Part shown: piece by piece, positions 13,598-21,316 of the stretch
Layout: every line of letters begins with the position of its first letter
Position numbering within the stretch: position 1 is the first letter of the stretch
Origin: Firmicutes bacterium UBA4874
GTDB lineage: Bacteria; Bacillota; Clostridia; Caldicoprobacterales; DTU083
Direction: 5' to 3'
DNA length: 21,751 nt
Assembly: GCA_002399435.1 (NCBI GenBank)
Contig: DHDO01000113.1
Span: 1 to 21,751 of the forward strand
The notes under the pieces: model-generated
Told to the model about the DNA's origin: nothing
Database searches by the model: none
What the model saw: the letters and a program-made list of their open reading frames with translations, nothing else
Position numbers and translations under genes: made by a program

Positions 13598-15289
13598 ATG
13601 GGGACTCAGAGATTTCGGAAGGACCGCTTTCTTTTTCTTGCTGTCTTTCTTTTTTCGGCTGTTCTGTATGGCCTGGTATGGTGGCTGAATCCATACCTGT
13701 ATCATGTTTTTCATATGGACGATTTTCTGACCATTCATATTTGCCTGGAGCTTCTGAGTATCGTTATGTCCTTTTGTATTTTTTTAATTGCCTATTATAC
13801 ATTTGAGCGCTGCAGGCGCCTGCGGACGCTCATTTTCTCATGTACATTTCTGGCGGTTGGCCTGCTGGATCTTTTCCATACTCTTGGCTACAATGGCATG
13901 CCAAGGTTTTTGACTCCGCCTTCCGTATCGAAGGCAACGTCCTTTTGGATTGCTGCCCGTCTCACTTCCTGTATTGGGATGCTCATTGCCGGCCTGGTAC
14001 GGGACAAAACCACAAGGGTCAGCCGAAGGCTCTGTGCTGCAGCTTCCCTGGTTTACAGCGGAATCCTTCTTTATCTCCTGACCTACCGGCTGGATCGGGT
14101 TCCACCCCTGTTTATTGAGGGGCAGGGACTGACCCCCCTGAAGATCCATCTGGAGTATCTGATTATCGCCGTCTTTTTGATCAGTCTGGGGCTTTTTTAT
14201 CGGATTTACAGATGGGAGAAGGGGGAGGAAGGATACCGATACGTCATTCTTTCGATTTTGCTGAGTATTTTCAGTGAACTGGCATTTACGCAGTACTACA
14301 ATGTATATGATTCCTATAATCTGTTGGGACATATTTATAAAATTGTCGCCTATTATTTCTTGTTTAAGGCAAAGTTTGTATTAAATGTTCAGAAGCCCTA
14401 TCGTGCTTTACATAAGACAGAGCAGAAGCTGAGCCAGTATGCAGACGGTCTGGAAGATCAGGTGGAGCAGAGGACGAAAGAAATTACAGCGGCCAATGAA
14501 AAGCTGATAAAGGATCTGAACGATGCCAGACATATTCAGAGTGCGCTGCTGCCTGTCAGCTTTCCCATGGCAGAGAGACTTGAATTTTACGCCAGCTACA
14601 TGCCCTGTGAAAAAATCGGCGGCGATTTCTACAATGTATACCGGCTGGATGATGAAAATGTGGGGGTTCTGATCGGCGACGTGGCAGGCCATGGCGTCTC
14701 CGCTGCCATGATCACCGTCTTCATTAATCAGAACATTCATGTCCGCAGGGAATATGACGACGGGCGTATCCGGGTGCTGTCTCCCAAGCAGGTTCTGAAT
14801 AATCTCTATTATACCTATAATCGGATGCCGTTCCCCGAGGAAACCTATACCGTGCTTTTTTATGGAATCTATCATTTAAAGAGCCGGGTATTGACTTATT
14901 GTTCTGCGGGAATGAATGTTTCTCCCCTCGTTCTGGAGAAAAGCGGGGAAGTCCGGCCGGTCCCCATTGTAGGTCTGCCAATCTGTAAGCTGGCAGAGAT
15001 TGTAAGCCCTTCCTATGAGAATCGGAAAATCCAGCTGGAGGAAGGAGACAGCCTTCTGCTCTTTACGGATGGGCTGATTGAAATTGACCGGAAGAAGCCG
15101 GATCAATTCGATGAGCCCAATCTGATGGAGTTCCTGAAAGGAATGAAGAACAAGACTGCGGAAGAAACGGCAGGCTACCTGCTGGATCTGTATCAGGCAA
15201 TATTGGGGGGCAATCAAATGATCGATGATGTAACGGTACTTGTTATGAAAATCAGGGAATCTGATGGAAAGGAGGTGAAATCGTTATGA
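13598..15289 (+). CDS. MASE3 membrane sensor fused to a PP2C-type (SpoIIE/RsbU) phosphatase
   Basis: The 563-residue product has an N-terminal membrane part of about seven helices (residues 11-262), with the LDLFHTLGYNGMP motif (90-102) typical of MASE3. A coiled-coil linker (270-310, HKTEQKLSQYADGLEDQVEQRTKEITAANEKL) leads to a PPM/SpoIIE phosphatase domain (310-555). Metal-binding aspartates are seen in GGDFY (D343), GDVAGHG (D361), FTDG (D491) and DDVTVLV (D543/D544). Such enzymes dephosphorylate STAS antagonists and so activate a sigma factor or another partner-switch client in response to a membrane signal. GGAGGGGG lies 3 nt before the ATG. Its stop overlaps the next gene's ATG as ATGA, so the two are translationally coupled. 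The input signal is unknown. Confidence 0.93.
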   Translation: MGTQRFRKDRFLFLAVFLFSAVLYGLVWWLNPYLYHVFHMDDFLTIHICLELLSIVMSFCIFLIAYYTFERCRRLRTLIFSCTFLAVGLLDLFHTLGYNGMPRFLTPPSVSKATSFWIAARLTSCIGMLIAGLVRDKTTRVSRRLCAAASLVYSGILLYLLTYRLDRVPPLFIEGQGLTPLKIHLEYLIIAVFLISLGLFYRIYRWEKGEEGYRYVILSILLSIFSELAFTQYYNVYDSYNLLGHIYKIVAYYFLFKAKFVLNVQKPYRALHKTEQKLSQYADGLEDQVEQRTKEITAANEKLIKDLNDARHIQSALLPVSFPMAERLEFYASYMPCEKIGGDFYNVYRLDDENVGVLIGDVAGHGVSAAMITVFINQNIHVRREYDDGRIRVLSPKQVLNNLYYTYNRMPFPEETYTVLFYGIYHLKSRVLTYCSAGMNVSPLVLEKSGEVRPVPIVGLPICKLAEIVSPSYENRKIQLEEGDSLLLFTDGLIEIDRKKPDQFDEPNLMEFLKGMKNKTAEETAGYLLDLYQAILGGNQMIDDVTVLVMKIRESDGKEVKSL

Positions 15290-15819
15290 ACAAATCAATT
15301 CGATGGATTTCCAGGACAGCTATTTTGCTGGCATTGACCGTGGTGTTTCAATCGCTGCGGCTGTGGATTCCCGCCATGCCTGCCAATATCAGCCAGATTG
15401 TCGTAGGTTCCCTTGTGAATCTGTGTCTTATTGTTGCAGCTGTTATGACGGGAATCAGTGGAGGACTGATCATTGCCGTTGTCGCTCCCGTTATCGCACT
15501 GATTCAGGGATTTACGCCAGTCCCTGTTCTGGTGGTACCCATTGCCCTTGGCAATCTCGTTCTGGTGGTGATGGCATCTCTTCTGTATAATAGGAATCCG
15601 ATTTTGGCCATCGTCACCGGTGCTGTGCTGAAATTCATCACGTTGTACCTTGGTGTGGTGAAGATCGTCCTGCCGTTTTTCCTGCCCAATGCGCCGGATA
15701 AAATGCGCGCGGCACTTTCCGTTCAATTCAGCTGGCCACAGCTGGTTACTGCAGGGATTGGAGGAGTCCTGGCGGTTGAAATTCTGACTGTCTTAAGAAA
15801 ATCGGTCCGGGAAAAGTAG
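15286..15819 (+). CDS. ECF transporter S component-like membrane protein
   Basis: The 177-residue product is very hydrophobic with about five to six membrane helices. It starts with a positively charged N-terminus and ARTAILLALTVVFQSL-type helix (here SRTAILLALTVVFQSLRLW), a pattern usual for energy-coupling-factor S components, which bind vitamins or metals outside the shared EcfA/A'/T module. Length fits the family. No EcfAAT genes are in the window, so it would be a group II S component using a distant module. The substrate is not clear. A GGAGGTG Shine-Dalgarno sequence lies inside the end of the phosphatase gene, and the two genes overlap by 4 bases. This suggests that the transported compound and the phosphatase signal may be connected. 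Confidence 0.8.
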   Translation: MNKSIRWISRTAILLALTVVFQSLRLWIPAMPANISQIVVGSLVNLCLIVAAVMTGISGGLIIAVVAPVIALIQGFTPVPVLVVPIALGNLVLVVMASLLYNRNPILAIVTGAVLKFITLYLGVVKIVLPFFLPNAPDKMRAALSVQFSWPQLVTAGIGGVLAVEILTVLRKSVREK

Positions 15820-15829
15820 GAAAAAGGAG

Positions 15830-15861
15830 GTAAGGCAGCAGGTATTGTATCCTGCGGCCTT
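15830..15861. terminator. Bidirectional terminator
   Basis: TAAGGC-GCAGG and CCTGC-GCCTTA pair with one A-G mismatch around TATTGTAT. T-rich DNA follows on both sides (CTTTT on plus; CCTTTTTCC on minus). It separates the ECF gene from the convergent 368-residue gene. Confidence 0.7.
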
Positions 15862-16966
15862 ATTCTGTCTTTTCCGGGCTTTCGGACTTCGTACCGGGAT
15901 TTGCATCGGACCCGGTGCCGGAGGAATCCTTTGTCTGTGCCAGCAGCTGAGCCATCCGGAGCATCATTTCCATGGATTCCTTCTGCTTATCATTCATTGG
16001 TGCGGAGGGCGGGACATCCGTTTGCTGTTTCCCGTTCGTTGTGTCTTCTTTTTCTTTCTCCTCTTTTTTAGTTTCTTTGTTGGCAGACTCCATCGTTTGT
16101 GCTATTTTCAGGATTTGCATGAGCTGACCGGCTTTCTCCCCGAATTCCTGAGGCAGAATGGGCCGGATGATGCTAAGAATTTCCCCCAGGGATTCTGCGG
16201 GAGCCGTATTTTGCCCGCTGGTCATGGAATGTCTGTTTTGATAATCCCGGATATTCTGGTTCAACTGATCCACTGTATTATAGGTTCCTATGATCTGATC
16301 CAGCTTTCTTTGGTTGTCCGGATCAACATACGGCTTCATTGCCTTCATAAGCTCTATTTTTTTTGCATCGGGATCAGACGGGACATATACTGCACTATTC
16401 CAGCTTTTTTGCGGACGGGTATGGCTCAGGATACTCCGAATGGAACTCAGTGCATCCAGAATCCCTGTAATGGTGTAAACGGCACCCTGCTGCTGTTCCT
16501 CCAAAAAAGGGCAAATCGCATGTAGCATTTCTATGCTCTTCGGATTGTCCAGCAGGCTCTTAAAGGCGGATTCCATGGATTCCATATCGTAAGTCCATTG
16601 GGTCCGCGCTTTTTTCACTCTCGGCCATAACAGGAACCCGCCAATCAAAAGAAGGAAAAATGTGATTGGGGGAATAAATGTCTGGCTTTGCTTCCTCACC
16701 GGCTGTAAGGGTTGCTGCAAGGGCAGGGGTTCGCTTTCCTCCACCGGAATCCTGTTTGTATGTATCGATGGTTCCCTTGCCTGCTGTGCCGAGGTGGATG
16801 AACTTTTCCCGCTTTCCTTTTTGGTGGGCTTCCTGTCGGACTGCTTTTTATCTTCTGTGGATTTGCCCGACAGCGATGGTTCTGCATCGGGGAAAAGATC
16901 CCGCCTTGGTATGAATTGTTGAGGCGATTTTCTGTTATAAGCGGAATCATTGATTCTCTGAATCAT
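15860..16966 (-). CDS. Single-pass membrane protein of unknown function with repeated I-x-P-h-L motifs
   Basis: I do not recognise this 368-residue protein. Residues 1-97 are polar and low-complexity (Lys, Ser, Pro, Gln). Residues 98-115 (IPPITFFLLLIGGFLLWP) form one membrane helix with a basic flank after it. Residues 125-293 are helical and hold three similar segments: EMLHAICPFLEE (146-157), ELMKAMKPYVDP (205-216) and EILSIIRPILPQ (262-273), each followed by an amphipathic helix. The tail (294-368) is again charged and disordered. The charged ends and single helix suggest a structural or scaffold role, perhaps in sporulation, but that is a guess. AGGAGGG lies 5 nt before the ATG at 16966; a GTG at 16981 overlaps the Shine-Dalgarno and is rejected. 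A divergent small gene shares the motif. Confidence 0.8.
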   Translation of the reverse strand: MIQRINDSAYNRKSPQQFIPRRDLFPDAEPSLSGKSTEDKKQSDRKPTKKESGKSSSTSAQQAREPSIHTNRIPVEESEPLPLQQPLQPVRKQSQTFIPPITFFLLLIGGFLLWPRVKKARTQWTYDMESMESAFKSLLDNPKSIEMLHAICPFLEEQQQGAVYTITGILDALSSIRSILSHTRPQKSWNSAVYVPSDPDAKKIELMKAMKPYVDPDNQRKLDQIIGTYNTVDQLNQNIRDYQNRHSMTSGQNTAPAESLGEILSIIRPILPQEFGEKAGQLMQILKIAQTMESANKETKKEEKEKEDTTNGKQQTDVPPSAPMNDKQKESMEMMLRMAQLLAQTKDSSGTGSDANPGTKSESPEKTE

Positions 16967-16982
16967 CGTATCCCTCCTCACA

Positions 16983-17012
16983 ATGATAGAAACAATTATC
17001 CTTATCTATCAT
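16983..17012. promoter_or_regulatory. 8-bp inverted repeat in the divergent intergenic region
   Basis: ATGATAGA and TCTATCAT are perfect inverted copies 14 bp apart, just upstream of the minus-strand gene's Shine-Dalgarno sequence. It may be a regulator site for the divergent pair. Confidence 0.35.
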
Positions 17013-17094
17013 ACGCAATTTTTCTTATGTTGTGCAGCTTTAAAAAACGATTTGCAAACCATTTCCCATTGCAGATCCTTATTTTCTGTGTCAA

Positions 17095-17124
17095 TTGCAA
17101 GTGTTACGAATAGGATGGTATAGA
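17095..17124 (+). promoter_or_regulatory. Promoter of the 72-residue gene
   Basis: TTGCAA, an 18-bp spacer and TATAGA lie about 30 bases before the start codon, in the 189-bp gap between the divergent genes. Confidence 0.5.
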
Positions 17125-17155
17125 TGGAAAGGAATGAATTCAAAGGAGGGATAGT

Positions 17156-17374
17156 ATGGAGTTCAATACCCAGGATATGAATCGAATGTCGCAGATAGCC
17201 CGGCAGATGCGTGGAAAATCAGAGGATGAAATAGTAAGGGAACTGGCCCGGATGATCCGTTCCGGGGAGGGTGGCCTGACACCAGGGAAGGCGGAGCAGA
17301 TGCTCCGGACGATTCAGCCCATGCTGAATAATGAGCAAAGGAGGAAAATACAAAAACTGATCCGCGAGCTGTAG
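17156..17374 (+). CDS. Small helical protein of unknown function (72 residues)
   Basis: The 72-residue product is charged and predicted all-helical: MSQIARQMRGKSEDEIVRELARMI, a GEGGLTPG turn, then a second helical pair. Residues 47-70 (EQMLRTIQPMLNNEQRRKIQKLIR) match the motif E-h-h-x-x-h-x-P-h-h that occurs three times in the divergent 368-residue protein. AAAGGAGGG lies 5 nt before the ATG, a strong signal. I know of no function. The shared motif and divergent arrangement suggest that the two proteins interact or derive from a common repeat unit. Confidence 0.8.
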   Translation: MEFNTQDMNRMSQIARQMRGKSEDEIVRELARMIRSGEGGLTPGKAEQMLRTIQPMLNNEQRRKIQKLIREL

Positions 17375-17400
17375 AAAGGATAAAATGAGAATTCCCCTTT

Positions 17401-17436
17401 AACATCCTCGCCTTGATATACATAAGATATATCAAG
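17401..17436 (+). promoter_or_regulatory. Inverted repeat and possible mother-cell promoter before the subtilase
   Basis: CTTGATATA and TATATCAAG (17412-17420, 17428-17436) are perfect 9-bp inverted copies around CATAAGA. CATAAGATA in the middle fits the sigma-K -10 pattern CATAnnnTA, with AAC about 17 bp upstream as a -35. The repeat could instead be a terminator-like hairpin of the preceding gene, but it has no T tract. Confidence 0.35.
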
Positions 17437-17458
17437 TAGGAAGAAAGGGGGGATATCC

Positions 17459-18712
17459 TTGAAGAGTCTGTCAGGAATGGTAATGCTGCCTTTTCCGTTT
17501 GGAAACAGAAGTAAGGGCAGGGAAAAGATAGATGGCAGACTGCTTAAAAAGACCAGGACTTTAGGCTTGAGCAGTATTTCCGCCATTGTGTTTTCCAAAG
17601 AGAAGGAAGAGGAAACAAACAGCTGCAAGAAGTATCTGGAAAGCAAAGGCGTGGAGATAAAATATGATCTTCCTTTCATCAATGCTTATGCTGTTGTGAT
17701 AGAAGGCGTGAAGCTGGAAGATACAGCAAGGGCGGATGTCGTCCAGTATATTTCAGATGATATTGAGATGAGCTCACTTTTAAACGTAGCCGCCCAGGAG
17801 GTTGGGGCCAGAGCAATCAATAATACAGGATATACAGGGAAGGGTGTCGGTATTGCAATATTGGATACCGGTATTTACCCACATCAGGATTTCATAAGAC
17901 CAAGGAACCGGATCATAGCATTTAAGGACTTTGTAAACAACAAATTGTCCCCTTATGATGACAACGGACATGGCACCTTTGTTGCCGGCGTTGCAGCAGG
18001 AAGTGGGTATGAATCCGGCGGCAAATACAAGGGAATTGCACCGGAGGCCAGCCTGATCGGAGTGAAGGTCATGGATAAGAACGGCTCCGGCAATTCATCC
18101 GATATTCTGGCAGGTATGCAATGGGTCGCAGATCATCAGAAGGAATACAAAATAAAGGTGCTGTCACTTTCCCTGGGTGCACAGCCTTCCGGTTCCCGGA
18201 TGGATCCTCTTGCGGCGGCAGTTGAAGAAATCTGGAGAAGAGGGATTGTAGTAGTTGCGGCGGCAGGAAATGCCGGTCCCAGTCAAAATACCATAGCCAC
18301 TCCGGGCGTAAGCCCGCTCATCTTAACGGTCGGAGCGGTGGACGATAATCGAACCCCGAAGTACGAAGACGATAAGATAGCAGAGTTTTCAAGCCGGGGC
18401 CCTGTGAACCGAAATCTCGTAAAACCGGATATCGTGGCACCTGGTGTAGGCATTACTGCGCCGGACGCGGATCTGGAATATACCGGCTCCCGCCGGCCGG
18501 AAGCCCTGAAAATACCTTATAAGAGCATGTCAGGTACCTCTGTGGCAACGCCGGTTGTTTCCGGCGCAGCTGCCCTGCTTCTCGGGAAAAATCCGGAAAT
18601 GACGCCGTCTGAGGTAAAAGAAGCTTTGATGAAAAATGCTTATCAAATGAATGTAAGTAAATATGCACAGGGGAAAGGAATATTGAATATTCGGAAGTCC
18701 ATGGGTATTTAA
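17459..18712 (+). CDS. Subtilisin-like serine protease (S8 family)
   Basis: The 417-residue product has the complete subtilase triad: D136 in ILDTGIYPHQDF, H171 in NGHGTFVAG, S361 in SGTSVATP, and the oxyanion Asn271 in AAGNAGP. Residues 35-105 look like a short inhibitor-type propeptide (SAIVFSKEKEE...INAYAVVIEGVK). There is no clear signal peptide, so it is closer to the intracellular AprX-like type than to secreted subtilisin. It could act in the mother cell, but cell location is inferred. Start is the TTG at 17459 with AAGGGGGG about 7 nt upstream. It follows the 72-residue gene by 84 bp and ends in a strong terminator. Confidence 0.95.
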   Translation: MKSLSGMVMLPFPFGNRSKGREKIDGRLLKKTRTLGLSSISAIVFSKEKEEETNSCKKYLESKGVEIKYDLPFINAYAVVIEGVKLEDTARADVVQYISDDIEMSSLLNVAAQEVGARAINNTGYTGKGVGIAILDTGIYPHQDFIRPRNRIIAFKDFVNNKLSPYDDNGHGTFVAGVAAGSGYESGGKYKGIAPEASLIGVKVMDKNGSGNSSDILAGMQWVADHQKEYKIKVLSLSLGAQPSGSRMDPLAAAVEEIWRRGIVVVAAAGNAGPSQNTIATPGVSPLILTVGAVDDNRTPKYEDDKIAEFSSRGPVNRNLVKPDIVAPGVGITAPDADLEYTGSRRPEALKIPYKSMSGTSVATPVVSGAAALLLGKNPEMTPSEVKEALMKNAYQMNVSKYAQGKGILNIRKSMGI

Positions 18713-18713
18713 C

Positions 18714-18755
18714 CGGGAGGAGGTTCGTTTCCTCCCGCTTTCCATCTTTTTGCTG
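18714..18755 (+). terminator. Terminator of the subtilase gene
   Basis: CGGGAGGA and TCCTCCCG form a perfect 8-bp stem around GGTTCGTT, followed by CTTTCCATCTTTTT. It starts directly after the stop codon. Confidence 0.75.
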
Positions 18756-18802
18756 TTTTACAGGAATCAATCCTATCACTTATTCTTTATGGGAGGATTT
18801 TC

Positions 18803-19669
18803 ATGGTAAATCGGAACAGGATGACGGGAGAACGCAGATCTCCGCATGAGATACTGGTAATCGGTGATATTATGCTGGACCAATATATGATGAGCCGGGA
18901 GACAGACCTGTGCCAGAGGATCCATGCATCGATGCCGAAGCCGGACGGAATGATCTGCTGCCTCGGAGGAGCAGCCAGTGTGGCTGCAAATATCAGAAAC
19001 ATAGGCGGGAAAGTTACCCTGGCCGGTGTGGTTGGAAAGGATGAAGAAGGGGAAAGGATTCGGAAGATACTGAGTCGAAAGAACATTCCCACTATTCTGG
19101 GAGTGGGTGATTCCTGGTGTACAGCGGGAAACCTTTGGAATGCCGCCGGGGAGCTGTCTGTTGTTCTCCGGAACGGGGAACGTACACGGGAATTTACATC
19201 CTGTATCTTTTATGATGTTCTGCGATTGGTGACCTTGATAGCAGACGATATCTGTCTTGTAATGATATTGGATTACGAAAGGGGCATCGTTTCGGAAGGA
19301 CTGCTATGTGCCGTCCGGGAAATTTGCGAACCCAGGGAAATCCCTGTCCTCATTGGTTCAAGCGGAAAGGATTTATCCAAATACCGGGGGAACGATGTCA
19401 TCCGACTCAATTTTACCGATACACAGGCCGTGTTCCTGGCGGGCCTGTCCATGGGGATTTCCATGGGGCTGCCAAAGGAAACAGCCTGCAAAATGGCGGA
19501 TGAACTGGTTCTGAGAACTGTCAGTAAGGAGACATCCTACAGCGGAGAGAACTTCCCTAATGAGGAAGATTTCCCTGGGGAAGTGGAAGCCGGGACAGCA
19601 AAAGCCGAAGATTGGAGAAGAATTGTGGAATGCGTGCCTCCTGGAAAACCGGTCAGCCACTCCGGCTGA
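18803..19669 (+). CDS. Shortened PfkB-family (RfaE/HldE kinase-like) protein lacking GAGD
   Basis: The 288-residue product follows the ribokinase-fold heptose kinase branch at first: ILVIGDIMLDQYMM (17-30), GGAASVAANIRNIGGKVTLAGVVGKDEEG (55-83), LDYERG (156-161) and PVLIGSSGKDLSKYRG (181-196). It then jumps from RLNFTDTQAV (201-210), matching the PNxxE region, directly to FLAGLSMGISMGLPKETACKMAD (211-233), which matches the part after the catalytic GAGD. About 60-80 residues, with the GAGD anion hole and catalytic base, are missing without a frameshift. The C-terminal 45 residues are acidic and unlike the family. GGGAGGA lies 6 nt before the ATG. ATP-dependent kinase activity seems unlikely, so it may be a pseudokinase or a decaying gene. 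Its end overlaps the convergent desulfurase by 17 bases. Confidence 0.8.
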   Translation: MVNRNRMTGERRSPHEILVIGDIMLDQYMMSRETDLCQRIHASMPKPDGMICCLGGAASVAANIRNIGGKVTLAGVVGKDEEGERIRKILSRKNIPTILGVGDSWCTAGNLWNAAGELSVVLRNGERTREFTSCIFYDVLRLVTLIADDICLVMILDYERGIVSEGLLCAVREICEPREIPVLIGSSGKDLSKYRGNDVIRLNFTDTQAVFLAGLSMGISMGLPKETACKMADELVLRTVSKETSYSGENFPNEEDFPGEVEAGTAKAEDWRRIVECVPPGKPVSHSG

Positions 19670-20792
19670 TTTCGTACAACGCCCGGACACACTGTTTTAC
19701 TTCCTCCAAAGTATTGAAAATACCGAAACTGAAACGTACCGTGCCCTGATTCAGGGTACCGATGGTTTCATGGGCAAGCGGACAGCAATGAAGACCGCCT
19801 CTGGTTGCAATGTCATAGCGTTCATCCAACAGATTGGAGACTTCGGACGAATCCTTTTCCCCAACATTGACGGATACGATACCGGTTTTGCCTTTTCCGG
19901 AAGGCTGATACGTTTTGATTCCGCTGATATGTGAGAGGGCTTCCAGAAAGAGCTTTTCCAATCGCTGTTCCCGGGCCAGCAGTTTGGATGGACTCTGGTC
20001 CAGTATATATTTCACACCGGCTGCCAATCCGGCAATGCCGGGAGTATTCAGCGTTCCGGATTCATATTTATCCGGCATCAGATCCGGCTGATCCAGGCTC
20101 TCGGACTGACTTCCGGTGCCGCCTTCCCGGACCGTGTCAAGCTCTATATCCGGATGGATGTACAGGCCGCCTGTTCCCTGCGGACCCAGCAGGCCCTTGT
20201 GACCCGGAAAGGCCATCAGATCCACCGGCAGGGCGGACAGATCAATGGGAAGGATTCCGGCAGTCTGGGCTGCGTCCACCAGATAGGGAATTCCATGATC
20301 CCTGGCAATATTTCCGATTTCTTCAATCGGAAGAATGGCGCCTGTAACATTGGAGGCGTGGGCGGTGACAATCAGACGGGTGTTGGGCCGGATTGCCGTT
20401 CGGATATCCTCCGGATCCAGGACTCCCTCCGGGCTGCACTGTACAAAGGTCAGCTCCAGGCCTTGCTTTTCCAGCTTTTTTAACGGCCTGGCAACGGCAT
20501 TGTGCTCCATGGATGTAGTGATTACGTGATCTCCCGGAGTCACCATGCCCTTGATGGCCAGATTGAGACTGTCCGTACAATTATAGGTAAAGATGATCCG
20601 GAAGGGATCGCTCAGATGGAACAACTCGCAGAGCATTTCCCGGGCATACAGCAGGATCTGACCAGCCTGAACAGCCATTTTGTGTCCGGATCTGCCCGGG
20701 TTCGCTCCATATTTCTCCATGCATTCCGTTACCGCCTGGCAGACAGCCGGTGGTTTTGGCCAGGTTGTCGCGGCATTGTCCATATATATCAT
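19653..20792 (-). CDS. Cysteine desulfurase family aminotransferase (class V)
   Basis: The 379-residue product is a PLP enzyme of the NifS/CsdA fold, closest by eye to the cysteine-desulfurase-like group often found with DUF3343. Seen: MIYMDNAATTWPKP (1-14), GANPGRSGHKMA, TSMEHNAVARPL with the PLP-stacking His97, VDAAQTAG with Asp173, FPGHKGLLGPQGTGG with Lys199 as the Schiff-base lysine, YESGTLNTPG, and RGGLHCCPLAHETIGT with the catalytic cysteine (336 or 337). It should release sulfur, or selenium, from cysteine or selenocysteine onto a carrier. GGGGG lies 7 nt before the ATG at 20792. The frame opens earlier, at 20822, without a Shine-Dalgarno sequence. It is divergent from the DUF3343 gene, 91 bp apart. 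Confidence 0.92.
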   Translation of the reverse strand: MIYMDNAATTWPKPPAVCQAVTECMEKYGANPGRSGHKMAVQAGQILLYAREMLCELFHLSDPFRIIFTYNCTDSLNLAIKGMVTPGDHVITTSMEHNAVARPLKKLEKQGLELTFVQCSPEGVLDPEDIRTAIRPNTRLIVTAHASNVTGAILPIEEIGNIARDHGIPYLVDAAQTAGILPIDLSALPVDLMAFPGHKGLLGPQGTGGLYIHPDIELDTVREGGTGSQSESLDQPDLMPDKYESGTLNTPGIAGLAAGVKYILDQSPSKLLAREQRLEKLFLEALSHISGIKTYQPSGKGKTGIVSVNVGEKDSSEVSNLLDERYDIATRGGLHCCPLAHETIGTLNQGTVRFSFGIFNTLEEVKQCVRALYEISRSG

Positions 20793-20883
20793 GGTATTTC
20801 CCCCAATTATATATTGTAACAACTTTCTTTCCCAACCAATATATTAAATCAGGGAATATTATAGAACCAAAGGAGTGAAGCAA

Positions 20884-21156
20884 ATGCCCTATCAGGAAAC
20901 GTTTGACATCCTGTCGTTTCGTTCCAGACAGCATGCCCTTCATTTTGCCCAGATTCTTCAGGATCAAGGTATCCCGACTCAGGTGATGTCTACCCCAAAG
21001 GAAGTTGCAGTGGGCTGTGGTTTGTCCCTCCGGTTTTCACCTTATATGACCGGGCGAGTCCTTCCGTTGTGCAGGCAGTATAACCCTCCTGTCATTGGCT
21101 GTTATCGTGTGGCAAGAACGGGCGCCAATACCCTCATCACCCGCATCCCCATATAG
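20884..21156 (+). CDS. DUF3343 domain protein (putative Se/S carrier-like)
   Basis: The 90-residue product fits DUF3343: an N-terminal FDILSFRSRQHALHFAQILQDQGIPTQVMSTPKEV, then the conserved cysteine turn VGCGLSLRFSP, then a C-terminal strand and helix. Members are thought to carry sulfur or selenium on that cysteine, handed on by a desulfurase. The divergent cysteine desulfurase next door supports this. AAAGGAG ends 8 nt before the ATG at 20884; a GTG at 20875 overlaps the Shine-Dalgarno sequence. No selD, yedF or selenoprotein gene is in the window, so the choice between selenium and sulfur is open. Confidence 0.88.
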   Translation: MPYQETFDILSFRSRQHALHFAQILQDQGIPTQVMSTPKEVAVGCGLSLRFSPYMTGRVLPLCRQYNPPVIGCYRVARTGANTLITRIPI

Positions 21157-21220
21157 GGCAGCAGCAAGTTATGGAGGTAGTTTGCAAAGGGCATGAAGTT
21201 TTGCACTGCAGGCTGAAAAA

Positions 21221-21249
21221 AAAGGAAACCGATTATACGGTTTCCCTTT
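21221..21249 (-). terminator. Terminator of the CAP-domain gene
   Basis: GGAAACCG and CGGTTTCC pair perfectly around ATTATA. On the minus strand the stem is followed by eight T. It may also stop plus-strand transcription from the DUF3343 gene. Confidence 0.85.
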
Positions 21250-21255
21250 GTGATA

Positions 21256-21293
21256 GTTGAAATTCATTCCGGTCAGCTGGATAGAATTTCAAC
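21256..21293. other. 10-bp inverted repeat near the CAP-gene terminator
   Basis: GTTGAAATTC and GAATTTCAAC are perfect inverted copies 18 bp apart. The loop can add a short inner stem (TCC/GGA). It lies between the CAP-gene stop and its terminator. Function is unclear; it may be a 3' mRNA structure. Confidence 0.45.
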
Positions 21294-21316
21294 TCTTTCA
21301 TTTTTGCTTCATTTCC

